Below, in pieces: positions 54,745 through 64,000 of a DNA stretch of 64,000 nucleotides. The first letter of the stretch is position 1; each line of letters opens with the position of its first letter. The translations under genes and the position numbers were made by a program. Below the pieces are notes generated by a model. That model was not told the DNA's origin, ran no database searches, and was given only the letters and a program-made list of their open reading frames with translations. The stretch is from Harmothoe impar (lineage: Eukaryota; Annelida; Polychaeta; Phyllodocida; Polynoidae), in contig OX381704.1 in assembly GCA_947462335.1 (NCBI GenBank), positions 122,570,065 to 122,634,064 of the forward strand. Reading direction: 5' to 3'.

Positions 54745-56190
54745 ATCGAAGCACCGTGCTGCCCCCGTAGGTGTTGAAGCACCGTGCTGCCCCCGTAGGT
54801 GTTGAAGCACCGTGCTGCCCCTACAGGTGTGTTGAAGCATCGTGCTGCCCCCACCATGCTGCCCCCTCAGGTGTGTTGAAGCATCATGCTGCCCCTACAG
54901 GTGTTGAAGCACCGTGCTGCCCCCACCATGCTGCCCCTACAGGTGTTGAAGCACCGTGCTGCCCCTACAGGTGTTGAAGCACCACACTGCCCCCTCAGGT
55001 GTGTTGAAGCATCATGCTGCCCCTACAGGTGTTGAAGCACCGTGCTGCCCCCACCATGCTGCCCCTACAGGTGTTGAAGCACCGTGCTGCCCCCACCATG
55101 CTGCCCCTACAGGTGTTGAAGCACCATGCTGCCCCTACAGGTGTGTTGAAGCATCATGCTGCCTACAGGTGTTGAAGCACCATGCTGCCCCCACCATGCT
55201 GCCCCTACAGGTGTTGAAGCACCGTGCTGCCCCCATCATGCTGCCCCTACAGGTGTTGAAGCACCGTGCTGCCCCCACCATGCTGCCCCTACAGGTGTTG
55301 AAGCACCATGCTGCCCCTACAGGTGTGTTGAAGCATCATGCTGCCCCTACAGGTGTTGAAGCACCGTGCTGCCCCCACCATGCTGCCCCTACAGGTGTTG
55401 AAGCACCGTGCTGCCCCCACCATGCTGCCCCTACAGGTGTTGAAGCATCATGCTGCCCCTACAGGTGTTGAAGCACCGTGCTACCCCCACAGGTGTTGAA
55501 GCACCGTGCTGCCCCTAGGGTGTTGAAGCACCATGCTACCCCTGCAGGTGTTGAAGCACCATGCTGCCCCTACAGGTGTTGAAGCACCGTGCTGCCCCCA
55601 CCATGCTGCCCCTACAGGTGTTGAAGCATCATGCTGCCCCTACAGGTGTTGAAGCTCCATGCTGCCCCTACAGGTGTTGAAGCATCATGCTGCCCCTACA
55701 GGTGTTGAAGCACCGTGCTGCCCCTACAGGTGTGTTGAAGCACCGTGCTGCCCCTACAGGTGTTGAAGCAGCGTGCTGCCCCTACAGGTGTTGAAGCACC
55801 GTGCTGCCCCTACAGGTGTTGAAGCACCGTGCTGCCCCTACAGGTGTTGAAGCACCGTGCTGCCCCTACAGGTGTTGAAGCAGCGTGCTGCCCCTACAGG
55901 TGTTGAAGCACCGTGCTGCCCCCGTGGGTGTTGAAGCACCGTGCTGCCCCCGTGGGTGTTGAAGCACCATGCTGCCCCTACAGGTGTTGAAGCACCGTGC
56001 TGCCCCTACAGGTGTTGAAGCACCATGCTGCCCCTACAGGTGTTGAAGCACCGTGCTGCCCCTATAGGTGTTGAAGCATCGTGCTGCCCCTACAGGTGTT
56101 GAAGCACTGTGCTGCCCCCGCGGGTGTTGAAGCACTGTGCTGCCCCGCGGGTGTTGAAACACCGTGCTGCCCCTGCGGGTGTTGAAGACT
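54745..56190. repeat. 28-bp minisatellite, ~50 copies
   Basis: The unit is GTGTTGAAGCACCGTGCTGC followed by CCCTACAG. Variants carry CATC, CATG, GTGTGTTG or an extra CCCACCATGCTGCC block. The extra-block form dominates 54,840-55,640 and the simple form dominates after 55,680. The last units have CCCGCGGG or CCCGTGGG linkers. Confidence 0.95.
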
Positions 56191-56622
56191 GAGATTTCCC
56201 AGTCGTGCTCTAGATGGATTAATGCAGTATGTTATTTAGGTTCTTTGACGAGTTGTAAAAGGATTATACCGCCCTATAATTGTTAGTGTTCCCCGGTTGG
56301 CGTGTATTATAGCAGCATGCTGCCCTATAAGGGTTAGTCCCCGGTTTCCCCGGTGGGCGCATTGTCTCGGTGCGGCTTGCTGCACGTGCTGTTAACTACC
56401 ACATGATCTGCAACGACACAGCACCAACTTGTAATAATGTACAGACAACAATGAATTGTTTTCTTCTTTTTTTCTTTAAAGCATTTTAAGCAAAAAGCAG
56501 TATCTAGATAATGCTCATATCATACCTAGATAAAAATACTTAATGAATTGAAAATAAACAATTGAGAGATGTACTGTATTTTTGAGGATCACTTTGAGGC
56601 AATAAAAATACTTGATGAATTA
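56191..56622. other. single-copy spacer, no gene
   Basis: Contains a short duplication around GCCCTATAA...GTTAGTGTTCCCCGGT (56,270) and GCCCTATAAGGGTTAGTCCC (56,323). No credible exon. Confidence 0.4.
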
Positions 56623-59600
56623 TATAAACCATGCCATTACCTGGTGTTTGGTGTGTGGTATTTAATATACACCATGCCACTACCTGGTGTGGTGTGTGGT
56701 ATTCAATATAAACCATGCCACTACCTGGTGTGGTGTGTGGTATTTAATATAAACCATGCCACTACCTGGTGTGTGGTGTGTGGTATTTAATATAAATCAT
56801 GCCACTACCTGGTGTGTGGTGTGGTATTTAATATAAATCATGCCACTACCCGGTGTGTGGTGTGTGGTGTGTGGTGTGTGGTGTGTGGTATTTAATATAC
56901 ACCATGCCACTACCTGGTGTGTGGTGTGTGGTATTTAATATACACCATGCCACTACCTGGTGTGTGGTGTGTGTGGTGTGTAATATTTAATATAAACCAT
57001 GCCACTACCTGGTGTGTGGTGTGTGGTGTGTGTGGTATTTAATATAAATCATGCCACTACCTGGTGTGGTGTGTGGTATTTAATATAAATCATGCCACTA
57101 CCTGGTGTGTGGTGTGTGGTGTGGTGTGGTATTTAATATAAAGCATGCCACTACCCGGTGTGTGGTGTGTGGTGTGTGGTGTGTGGTGTGTGGTATTTAA
57201 TATACACCATGCCACTACCTGGTGTGTGGTGTGTGGTGTGTGGTGTGTGGTATTTAATATAAACCATGCCACTACCTGGTGTGTGGTGTGGTATTTAATA
57301 TAAACCATGCCACTACCTGGTGTGTGGTGTGAGGTATTTAATATACACCATGCCACTACCTGGTGTGTGGTGTGAGGTATTTAATATACACCATGCCACT
57401 ACCTGGTGTGTGGTGTGTGGTATTTAATATAAACCATGCCACTACCTGGTGTGTGGTGTGGTATTTAATATACACCATGCCACTACCTGGTGTGTGGTGT
57501 GTGGTATTTAATATAAACCATGCCACTACCTGGTGTGTGGTGTGGTATTTAATATAAACCATGCCACTACCTGGTGTGTGGTGTGTGGTGTGAGGTATTT
57601 AATATACACCATGCCACTACCTGGTGTGTGGTGTGTGGTGTGTGGTATTTAATATAAACCATGCCACTACCTGGTGTGTGGTGTGAGGTATTTAATATAC
57701 ACCATGCCACTACCTGGTGTGTGGTGTGTGGTGTGAGGTATTTAATATACACCATGCCACTACCTGGTGTGTGGTGTGTGGTGTGTGGTGTGTGGTGTGT
57801 GGTATTTAATATACACCATGCCACTACCCGGTGTGTGGTGTGTGGTGTGTGGTGTGTGGTGTGTGGTATTTAATATACACCATGCCACTACCTGGTGTGT
57901 GGTGTGTGGTGTGAGGTATTTAATATACACCATGCCACTACCTGGTGTGTGGTGTGTGGTGTGTGGTGTGTGGTGTGTGGTATTTAATATACACCATGCC
58001 ACTACCTGGTGTGTGGTGTGTGGTGTGTGGTGTGTGGTGTGTGGTGTGTGGTATTTAATATACACCATGCCACTACCTGGTGTGTGGTGTGTGGTATTTA
58101 ATATACACCATGCCACTACCTGGTGTGTGGTGTGTGGTGTGTGGTGTGTGCTGTGAGGTATTTAATATACACCATGCCACTACCCGGTGTGTGGTGTGTG
58201 GTGTGTGGTGTGTGGTGTGTGGTATTTAATATACACCATGCCACTACCTGGTGTGTGGTGTGTGGTGTGTGGTATTTAATATAAACCATGCCACTACCTG
58301 GTGTGTGGTGTGTGGTATTTAATATACACCATGCCACTACCTGGTGTGTGGTGTGTGGTGTGTGGTGTGTGGTGTGTGGTATTTAATATACACCATGCCA
58401 CTACCTGGTGTGTGGTGTGTGGTGTGTGGTGTGTGCTGTGAGGTATTTAATATACACCATGCCACTACCCGGTGTGTGGTGTGTGGTGTGTGGTGTGTGG
58501 AGTGTGGTATTTAATATACACCATGCCACTACCTGGTGTTTGGTGTGTGGTATTTAATATACACCATGCCACTACCTGGTGTGTGGTGTGTGGTATTTAA
58601 TATACACCATGCCACTACCTGGTGTGTGGTGTGTGGTGTGTGGTGTGTGGTGTGTGGTATTTAATATACACCATGCCACTACCTGGTGTGTGGTGTGTGG
58701 TGTGTGGTGTGTGGTGTGTGGTATTTAATATAAACCATGCCACTACCTGGTGTGTGGTGTGTGGTGTGTGGTATTTAATATAAACCATGCCACTACCTGG
58801 TGTGTGGTGTGTGGTGTGTGGTATTTAATATAAATCATGCCACTACCTGGTGTGTGGTGTGTGGTGTGTGGTATTTAATATAAACCATGCCACTACCCGG
58901 TGTGTGGTGTGTGGTGTGTGGTGTGTGGTGTGAGGTATTTAATATACACCATGCCACTACCTGGTGTGTGGTGTGTGGTGTGTGGTATTTAATATAAACC
59001 ATGCCACTACCTGGTGTGTGGTGTGTGGTGTGTGGTGTGTGGTGTGTGGTATTTAATATAAACCATGCCACTACCTGGTGTGTGGTGTGGTATTTAATAT
59101 AAACCATGCCACTACCTGGTGTGGTGTGTGGTGTGTGGTGTGTGGTGTGTGGTGTGTGGTGTGTGGTGTGTGGTGTGTGGTATTTAATATACACCATGTC
59201 ACTACCTGGTGTGTGGTGTGTGGTATTTAATATAAACCATGCCACTACCTGGTGTGTGGTGTGAGGTATTTAATATACACCATGCCACTACCTGGTGTGT
59301 GGTGTGTGGTATTTAATATAAACCATGCCACTACCTGGTGTGTGGTGTGAGGTATTTAATATACACCATGCCACTACCTGGTGTGTGGTGTGTGGTATTT
59401 AATATAAACCATGCCACTACCTGGTGTGTGGTGTGTGGTGTGAGGTATTTAATATAAACCATGCCACTACCCGGTGTGTGGTGTGTGGTGTGTGGTGTGT
59501 GGTGTGTGGTATTTAATATAAACCATGCCACTACCTGGTGTGTGGTGTGAGGTATTTAATATACACCATGCCACTACCTGGTGTGTGGTGTGTGGTGTGT

Positions 59601-60036
59601 GGTGTGTGGTGTGTGGTATTTAATATACACCATGCCACTACCTGGTGTGTGGTGTGTGGTGTGTGGTATTTAATATAAACCATGCCACTACCCGGTGTGT
59701 GGTGTGTGGTGTGTGGTGTGTGGTGTGTGGTATTTAATATAAACCATGCCACTACCCGGTGTGTGGTGTGTGGTGTGTGGTGTGTGGTGTGTGGTATTTA
59801 ATATAAACCATGCCACTACCCGGTGTGTGGTGTGTGGTGTGTGGTGTGTGGTGTGTGGTATTTAATATAAACCATGCCACTACCTGGTGTGTGGTGTGGT
59901 ATTTAATATAAACCATGCCACTACCCGGTGTGTGGTGTGTGGTGTGTGGTGTGTGGTGTGTGGTATTTAATATAAACCATGCCACTACCTGGTGTGTGGT
60001 GTGGTATTTAATATAAACCATGCCACTACCTGGTGG
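56623..60036. repeat. variable-length minisatellite with GGTGTGT heptamers
   Basis: The unit core is GGTATTTAATATAAACCATG (or ATACACCATG) followed by CCACTACCTGG and a variable number (one to about nine) of GGTGTGT heptamers. The array spans 3.4 kb with roughly 60 cores. On the minus strand every unit carries CACCAG|GTAGTGG, a donor-like sequence. The last unit abuts the candidate exon at 60,030. Confidence 0.95.
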
Positions 60037-60148
60037 GTGGGGTAGAGGCCCACCATCCAGCACGCAAATGGTGATGAGGATGACGAGACACATCACCGCC
60101 ATGACGAACATAACGCACAGACACCGGCCCGACATGTACCGGCACCAC
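60030..60148 (-). CDS. candidate exon with a transmembrane segment
   Basis: A minus-strand 119-bp open segment with acceptor-like CCTGTTATGACAG|GTGG and donor-like CCCACCAG|GTAGTGG. Its translation reads RWCRYMSGRC, then a hydrophobic stretch of about 20 residues (LCVMFVMAVMCLVILITICV), then LDGGPLPHP. Short basic N-side plus a single hydrophobic span is the pattern of a type II signal anchor, such as Golgi glycosyl- or sulfotransferases. The family is not identifiable. The continuation exon would lie to the left, beyond the 3.4-kb minisatellite or even the palindromic element. Confidence 0.35.
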
Positions 60149-60530
60149 CTGTCATAACAGGAAATGTCATACATGTATATGTAACAATCGGATAGTCCTT
60201 GACCGGGTGATGTCTTTGACCGGGGAGCGTCATTTCATCATAAATTAGAACTATATAGTAAGAAATGGGTGTAAAAAGTCGAAGGATATTAATTTTTGAC
60301 CTGATGTAAAAGGAAATTTATTTAACGTTTGTTATATTTATAAATAGGCCCTTTTACACGCATTAAAGCATTATGTTATATTTTTTCCTTTGCCCAGTCA
60401 AAGACATCACTATCTATACCATGTGGAAATTTTTGAAGAGCTACACTGTCCAAAGTATTATGCAATAACCATCCGCATGTTTTAGAGATATGGTAAAAAA
60501 TAATTCTAAAATTGCCTTTTCTAGCCTGCC
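60149..60530. other. spacer with inverted single copies of the 17-bp unit
   Basis: TTGACCGGGTGATGTCTTTGAC at 60,200-60,223 and GTCAAAGACATCAC at 60,398 are isolated relatives of the next array, the first in inverse orientation. No gene otherwise. Confidence 0.5.
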
Positions 60531-60885
60531 GGTCAAAGATGTCACACGGTCAAAGATGTCACATGGTCAAAGAGGTCACACGGTCAAAGATGTGACACGG
60601 TCAAAGATGTCACATGGTCAAAGACGTCACACGGTCAAAGATGTCACACAGTCAAAGATGTCACACGGTCAAATATGTCACACAGTCAAAGATGTCACAC
60701 GGTCAAAGATGTCATACTGTCAAAGATGTCAAACGGTCAAAGAAGTCAAATGGTCAAAGACGTCAAATGGTCAAAGACGTCAAATGGTCAAAGACGTCAC
60801 ACAGTCAAAGACATCACATGGTCAAAGACGTCATAAGGTCAGAGATGTCACACGGTCAAAGACGTCACACGGTCAAAGATATGTA
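60531..60885. repeat. 17-bp minisatellite, ~20 copies
   Basis: The unit is GGTCAAAGATGTCACAC (17 bp), with variants GACGTCAC, CACAG and CATGG. The open frames (VTRSKMSHGQR type) repeat every 51 bp and are artefacts. Confidence 0.95.
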
Positions 60886-61239
60886 GCAGCAAAGCTTGAT
60901 CAAAGCATGCAATCACTGGAGGCAAAAGCAAATCACCTTTTTTATAATCAAACGAAATAATATATCACCCGTTGAATACACCCAATCCCAAAGGTCTAAT
61001 ATGATCTACTGTAGCCCAAATTGGTCAAAATATAGATTTTTTATGCCAAAAGATGTTTTAATGATTCTCAGCAGTGGGTCTGTTATCCACGTTATCAGAA
61101 TAAAACGCCCCAAATAGTGATGAGTTTGGGGTGCAAAGCCGGCCAAAAGTTTTGAAAAGATCACTTTGCTAACTATGAATGATCACCTGGTAAATGGACG
61201 ATCGGTCACTCTACTAACCTGTTTTCCTCTTGTCTGTCG
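60886..61239. other. single-copy DNA before the gap, no gene
   Basis: No supported feature. Confidence 0.4.
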
Positions 61240-61439
61240 NNNNNNNNNNNNNNNNNNNNNNNNNNNNNNNNNNNNNNNNNNNNNNNNNNNNNNNNNNNNN
61301 NNNNNNNNNNNNNNNNNNNNNNNNNNNNNNNNNNNNNNNNNNNNNNNNNNNNNNNNNNNNNNNNNNNNNNNNNNNNNNNNNNNNNNNNNNNNNNNNNNNN
61401 NNNNNNNNNNNNNNNNNNNNNNNNNNNNNNNNNNNNNNN
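61240..61439. other. assembly gap, 200 N
   Basis: Exactly 200 unknown bases, probably a fixed-size placeholder. Features cannot be traced across it. Confidence 0.99.
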
Positions 61440-62437
61440 TATAAGCGCAGGGATGCTTGAACAAGCCATTATGGTATAATCTTGTTACTCTGTTTTCAAT
61501 CTCGTTGCTTCGCATTCTATCTCATACATAATCGGTTTGCGACTGTATTCGCTCCATTTAACTGTAACATTTCAATATTGGTACACGGTCAAATTAACAA
61601 AGTTTCTATAATACTTTGCCATAATTTCATATTAGAATATAAAACTGTTGTTTCCAGATCCATTTCTTTAATATAAAGTTCTGTGAATCACTCAGTAACC
61701 TGCCCCGGATTAGACATGTAGTATCAACCATTGGGATTTATTGATATTTCAATGCAAACATATGCTTTAAATCAATATTTCTATTTGTAAACAATGACCG
61801 ATTGAAACAGATTGCACATGCTCTCACTACCACCCCACCCACACCCCCCCCCCCCCCCCCCTTCGCGTTGTTCCCACCCTGTGTATAAAGCTACACTAAC
61901 CGTGCCAATCAGAGACGGCATCCTGAGATAGTAGAGACGTAGTTATACAACGGCCGGATAACAGCGTCCGGATAACCGGCCGCCCAACGACTCATGTAGT
62001 GTGTGTTGTATGTAATCTGTGTATGGCATGTTAGTACCTAGTTATCAGACAAATATAATCTACGCGCCTGTAACAATCATGTTCTTATCTCAGCCGGGAG
62101 CTCAGCGTAGCCTTGGCTTAACCCTGTCCCGCAGAATTGCATTCTATATCTCGGATAAATCAAATCCCACCTGACACACTTTGGGATTAAGAAAGTTTGA
62201 CTAAGGACCACCCCTTAGGACCACCCCTTGTTGTTTTTTCTACAAGGAAGGTTCTTTTCAGATTTACATGTTGACGATGTGGAGTAACTAGTTAGTACTA
62301 GTATTGATATAAGAATTAAAGACTGAATTTCATAAAAATTTCCTAAGCTTTCAACACTACGCTACCATTCCCCGTGATGTTTTCAGTCTGTGAGAAGTAT
62401 GCCGCAGCGCTGTGTGGATCTTGGAGCGCACGCTGCA
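61440..62437. other. single-copy DNA, GC-richer, no gene recognised
   Basis: Contains a C-run of about 20 at 61,843-61,861 and an imperfect hairpin (CGGCCGG...CCGGCCG, about 61,951-61,983) enclosing a repeated CCGGATAAC. A tandem GGACCACCCCTT pair lies at 62,206-62,228. No exon with family features. Confidence 0.4.
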
Positions 62438-62739
62438 TTACTGTAAACGTATATATTTTCGCGCAGCTAAATTTTCGCGCACCTACCATAGAAAGACATG
62501 TTCGCGCAATCACATTTTCGCGCACCTGTATGCATCACATATTTAGCTACATGTCATTTTTTACGGTTTTTAAATCGGACAATTATTAAGGATATTAGAG
62601 CCAAAAAAGTTTCATCCTACATATAGTGTCACACATCATTGGGCATAATTTTCGCGCACATCATAATTTCGCGCATTTAAGCATATGCGCGAAAAACGCG
62701 AAAATATGTACTGAGCGAAAGTTAATACGTTTACAGTAA
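62438..62739. mobile_element. MITE, ~300 bp, TA-flanked
   Basis: Terminal inverted repeat TTACTGTAAACGTAT at the left and ATACGTTTACAGTAA at the right. Interior is rich in TTTTCGCGCA/TGCGCGAAAA words in inverted orientation. If the outer TA is the target duplication, this is a non-autonomous Tc1/mariner-type element. Similar TACTGTAAACG/TTTTCGCG repeats are widespread in invertebrate genomes as I recall them. Confidence 0.75.
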
Positions 62740-62788
62740 CTCCTGCTGCCTGTTTGGTGCACGGAGCCGCTAAAGGTGGCCTTTACAA

Positions 62789-62801
62789 AGGTCAAAGGTC
62801 A
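62789..62801 (+). promoter_or_regulatory. DR1 nuclear-receptor-type site
   Basis: AGGTCAAAGGTCA is a perfect direct repeat of AGGTCA with one-base spacing, the consensus for HNF4 and RXR heterodimers. It is a sequence match only; no gene start was identified nearby. Confidence 0.35.
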
Positions 62802-63202
62802 CTCCCCCTGTCAGTCTAGTTCTGTAAGGGCCCTGTAGGGGGCGCGCGGTGCTCACAGACCGAGGTAACGCAGCTGGCAGAGACCCCTACTGGCACCGCC
62901 TCAAACTAACTCTTTATATGTCCCGGGTAAAACGTTGTGTAGTCGACGTAGAGATCTGCACTCATCAGTAGATTCAACACTATAACAGCCGCGTAATACA
63001 GCATGCCGTTTGTCTTTAGGCAGTACTGTAGATTCCCGCGTATAACCGGCACCTTCCCTATTCTGTGGCCCTATTCAGGATTACTCGTTCTAGGGCCACT
63101 CTAAGAATACCATACTCCATAGGGTCTCACATGTAAGCCGCCGCTTGTACACGAACCAGAACCAGCTTTTATTTGATACGAAACATCCCTACTTGGTATA
63201 TA
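62802..63202. other. single-copy DNA, no gene recognised
   Basis: GC-richer stretch containing GGGGGCGCGCGG near 62,836. No exon with family features. Confidence 0.35.
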
Positions 63203-63372
63203 CAGTAAAGTTCCGCTACAACGAATTCGGTTATAACGAATTTTCGGATATAACAAACAAATTGCTGTGCCCAAAACCCTTTCCATACATTCCTATAGTA
63301 AAACAATCTTGTTATAAGGAATCTTTTCAGGGGTAAATTCGTTTATAACGAATTATTTTTGGCCAGTTACTG
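63203..63372. mobile_element. TATAACGAA-type short DNA transposon remnant
   Basis: Begins CAGTAAAGTTCCGCTACAAC and contains TATAACGAATT four times in related forms. It ends GGCCAGTTACTG, inverted relative to the start over CAGTAA. The pattern recalls pogo/Tigger-like non-autonomous elements. A TA precedes it, but no clear TA follows. Confidence 0.45.
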
Positions 63373-64000
63373 AATCTTCTCTTTGATATCTCCTCGCCTG
63401 GGGCGAGGTACAGAAGCACTAAGGCCGGGTACAGAGCCACAGGACTTCTGGCTTTGATATTCACTCATTTGAGGCCGGGTACAGAGACAGTAGGGCCGGG
63501 TACAGAGCCACAGGCCCGGGGGGGGCACTGACTCTTTGTGGGTGAGTGGCAACTGCCGCGGTACCGCCCCTCCTCCTCAAATTGGGGATGCTGAGGGGAT
63601 ATCTGACCGCCCCTCCTTTTCCATACTGAGGAAAATTGTGTGAGTGACCACCCCCCCTGGTCCCCCCCCCTAAACAGGCTAAATGAAATCTAAGCCCTCT
63701 GCTTTTATCCCCTCTGAGCATTAGATGCCAGACATAACAATGGCAAACTTACCAATTAGCACTTTATAACATGTTTGTGCTGCAATATTGCTGTATATAC
63801 ACAGATACTTTCATCAAGAAGGGGTTGATCCCCTACTTTTGATGATTTAAGGCAGGGGGGGGGGGGGGGGGGGTTACCACCCCTCATTTTCACTGTAAGA
63901 GGGACTGACCGCCCCTACATTTCATCCTCTCTGTCAATCCACCGCCACCGCTTCTGAGAGAGGTGCGGCAGTGGTTATCCAAAACATACCTCAGAGCCCC
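63373..64000. repeat. GC-rich end with GGCCGGGTACAGAG repeats and a G-run
   Basis: GGCCGGGTACAGAG occurs at about 63,423, 63,474 and 63,494, with a diverged version at 63,402. GACCGCCCCTCC- and CCACCCC-type words recur at 63,560-63,660 and about 63,880-63,920. A G-run of about 18 lies at 63,856-63,873. No gene is supported. Confidence 0.5.

Noticed and set aside
61166..61515. Open frames across 61,240-61,439
   Set aside because: They run through unknown bases.
1..64000. tRNA, rRNA or snRNA genes
   Set aside because: Scanning by eye for B-box GGTTCGANTCC-like words and conserved rRNA blocks gave nothing convincing on either strand; a covariance-model search would be decisive.

Overview
This window is eukaryotic (metazoan) nuclear DNA. 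It has no prokaryotic gene organisation. It carries a full-length non-LTR retrotransposon, candidate introns with canonical GT-AG ends, MITE-like repeats, long microsatellites, and an assembly gap of exactly 200 Ns. The density of unrelated minisatellites, the TA-flanked MITE with cytosine/guanine-rich TTTTCGCG motifs, and the CR1/Jockey-type LINE suggest a marine invertebrate (mollusc, other lophotrochozoan, or lancelet-like). I cannot fix the phylum from sequence alone.

Layout. (i) 1-23,121 is host DNA dominated by tandem arrays with little credible coding sequence: 42-bp, 84-bp, compound CA, pyrimidine-only, CAG/TAG, 52-bp, 29-bp, 43-bp, 20-bp and 91-bp arrays. (ii) 23,128-54,126 is one near-perfect 31-kb palindrome centred on 41,602. 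Its arms match almost base for base, it ends in AGTAGTTAGTAGTGAGGG in inverted orientation, and a 6-bp direct repeat AAGGCT flanks it. These are the marks of a transposed element whose whole body is terminal inverted repeat. (iii) 54,133-64,000 is host DNA with 28-bp, approximately 43- to 80-bp and 17-bp arrays, a candidate membrane-protein exon, the gap, a MITE and a GC-richer stretch.

The palindromic element carries each gene twice, once per arm: a candidate two-exon small gene, an acidic orphan protein of 190 aa, a basic-tailed 174-aa protein with weak resemblance to PC4/p15 ssDNA-binding proteins, and, divergently transcribed from the axis, a C2H2 zinc-finger plus chromodomain-like protein interrupted by the same stop codon in both copies. 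No polymerase, integrase, ATPase or capsid gene is visible. The element therefore looks non-autonomous, or is a type I cannot recognise. The 6-bp target duplication, AG...CT ends and chromodomain recall Polinton/Maverick elements; this is inference.

The left arm alone was later hit by a 5.97-kb LINE at 29,911-35,880. The right arm preserves the exact empty site and proves a 4-bp target duplication (TAGA). The LINE's first ORF joins a coiled-coil/RRM-type ORF1 protein to a NADAR-like domain, the fold of ADP-ribose-removing N-glycosidases. Its second ORF is an apurinic-type endonuclease plus reverse transcriptase, broken by one frameshift. The two most interesting items are the giant palindrome with its axis and gene pairs, and the ORF1-NADAR fusion.
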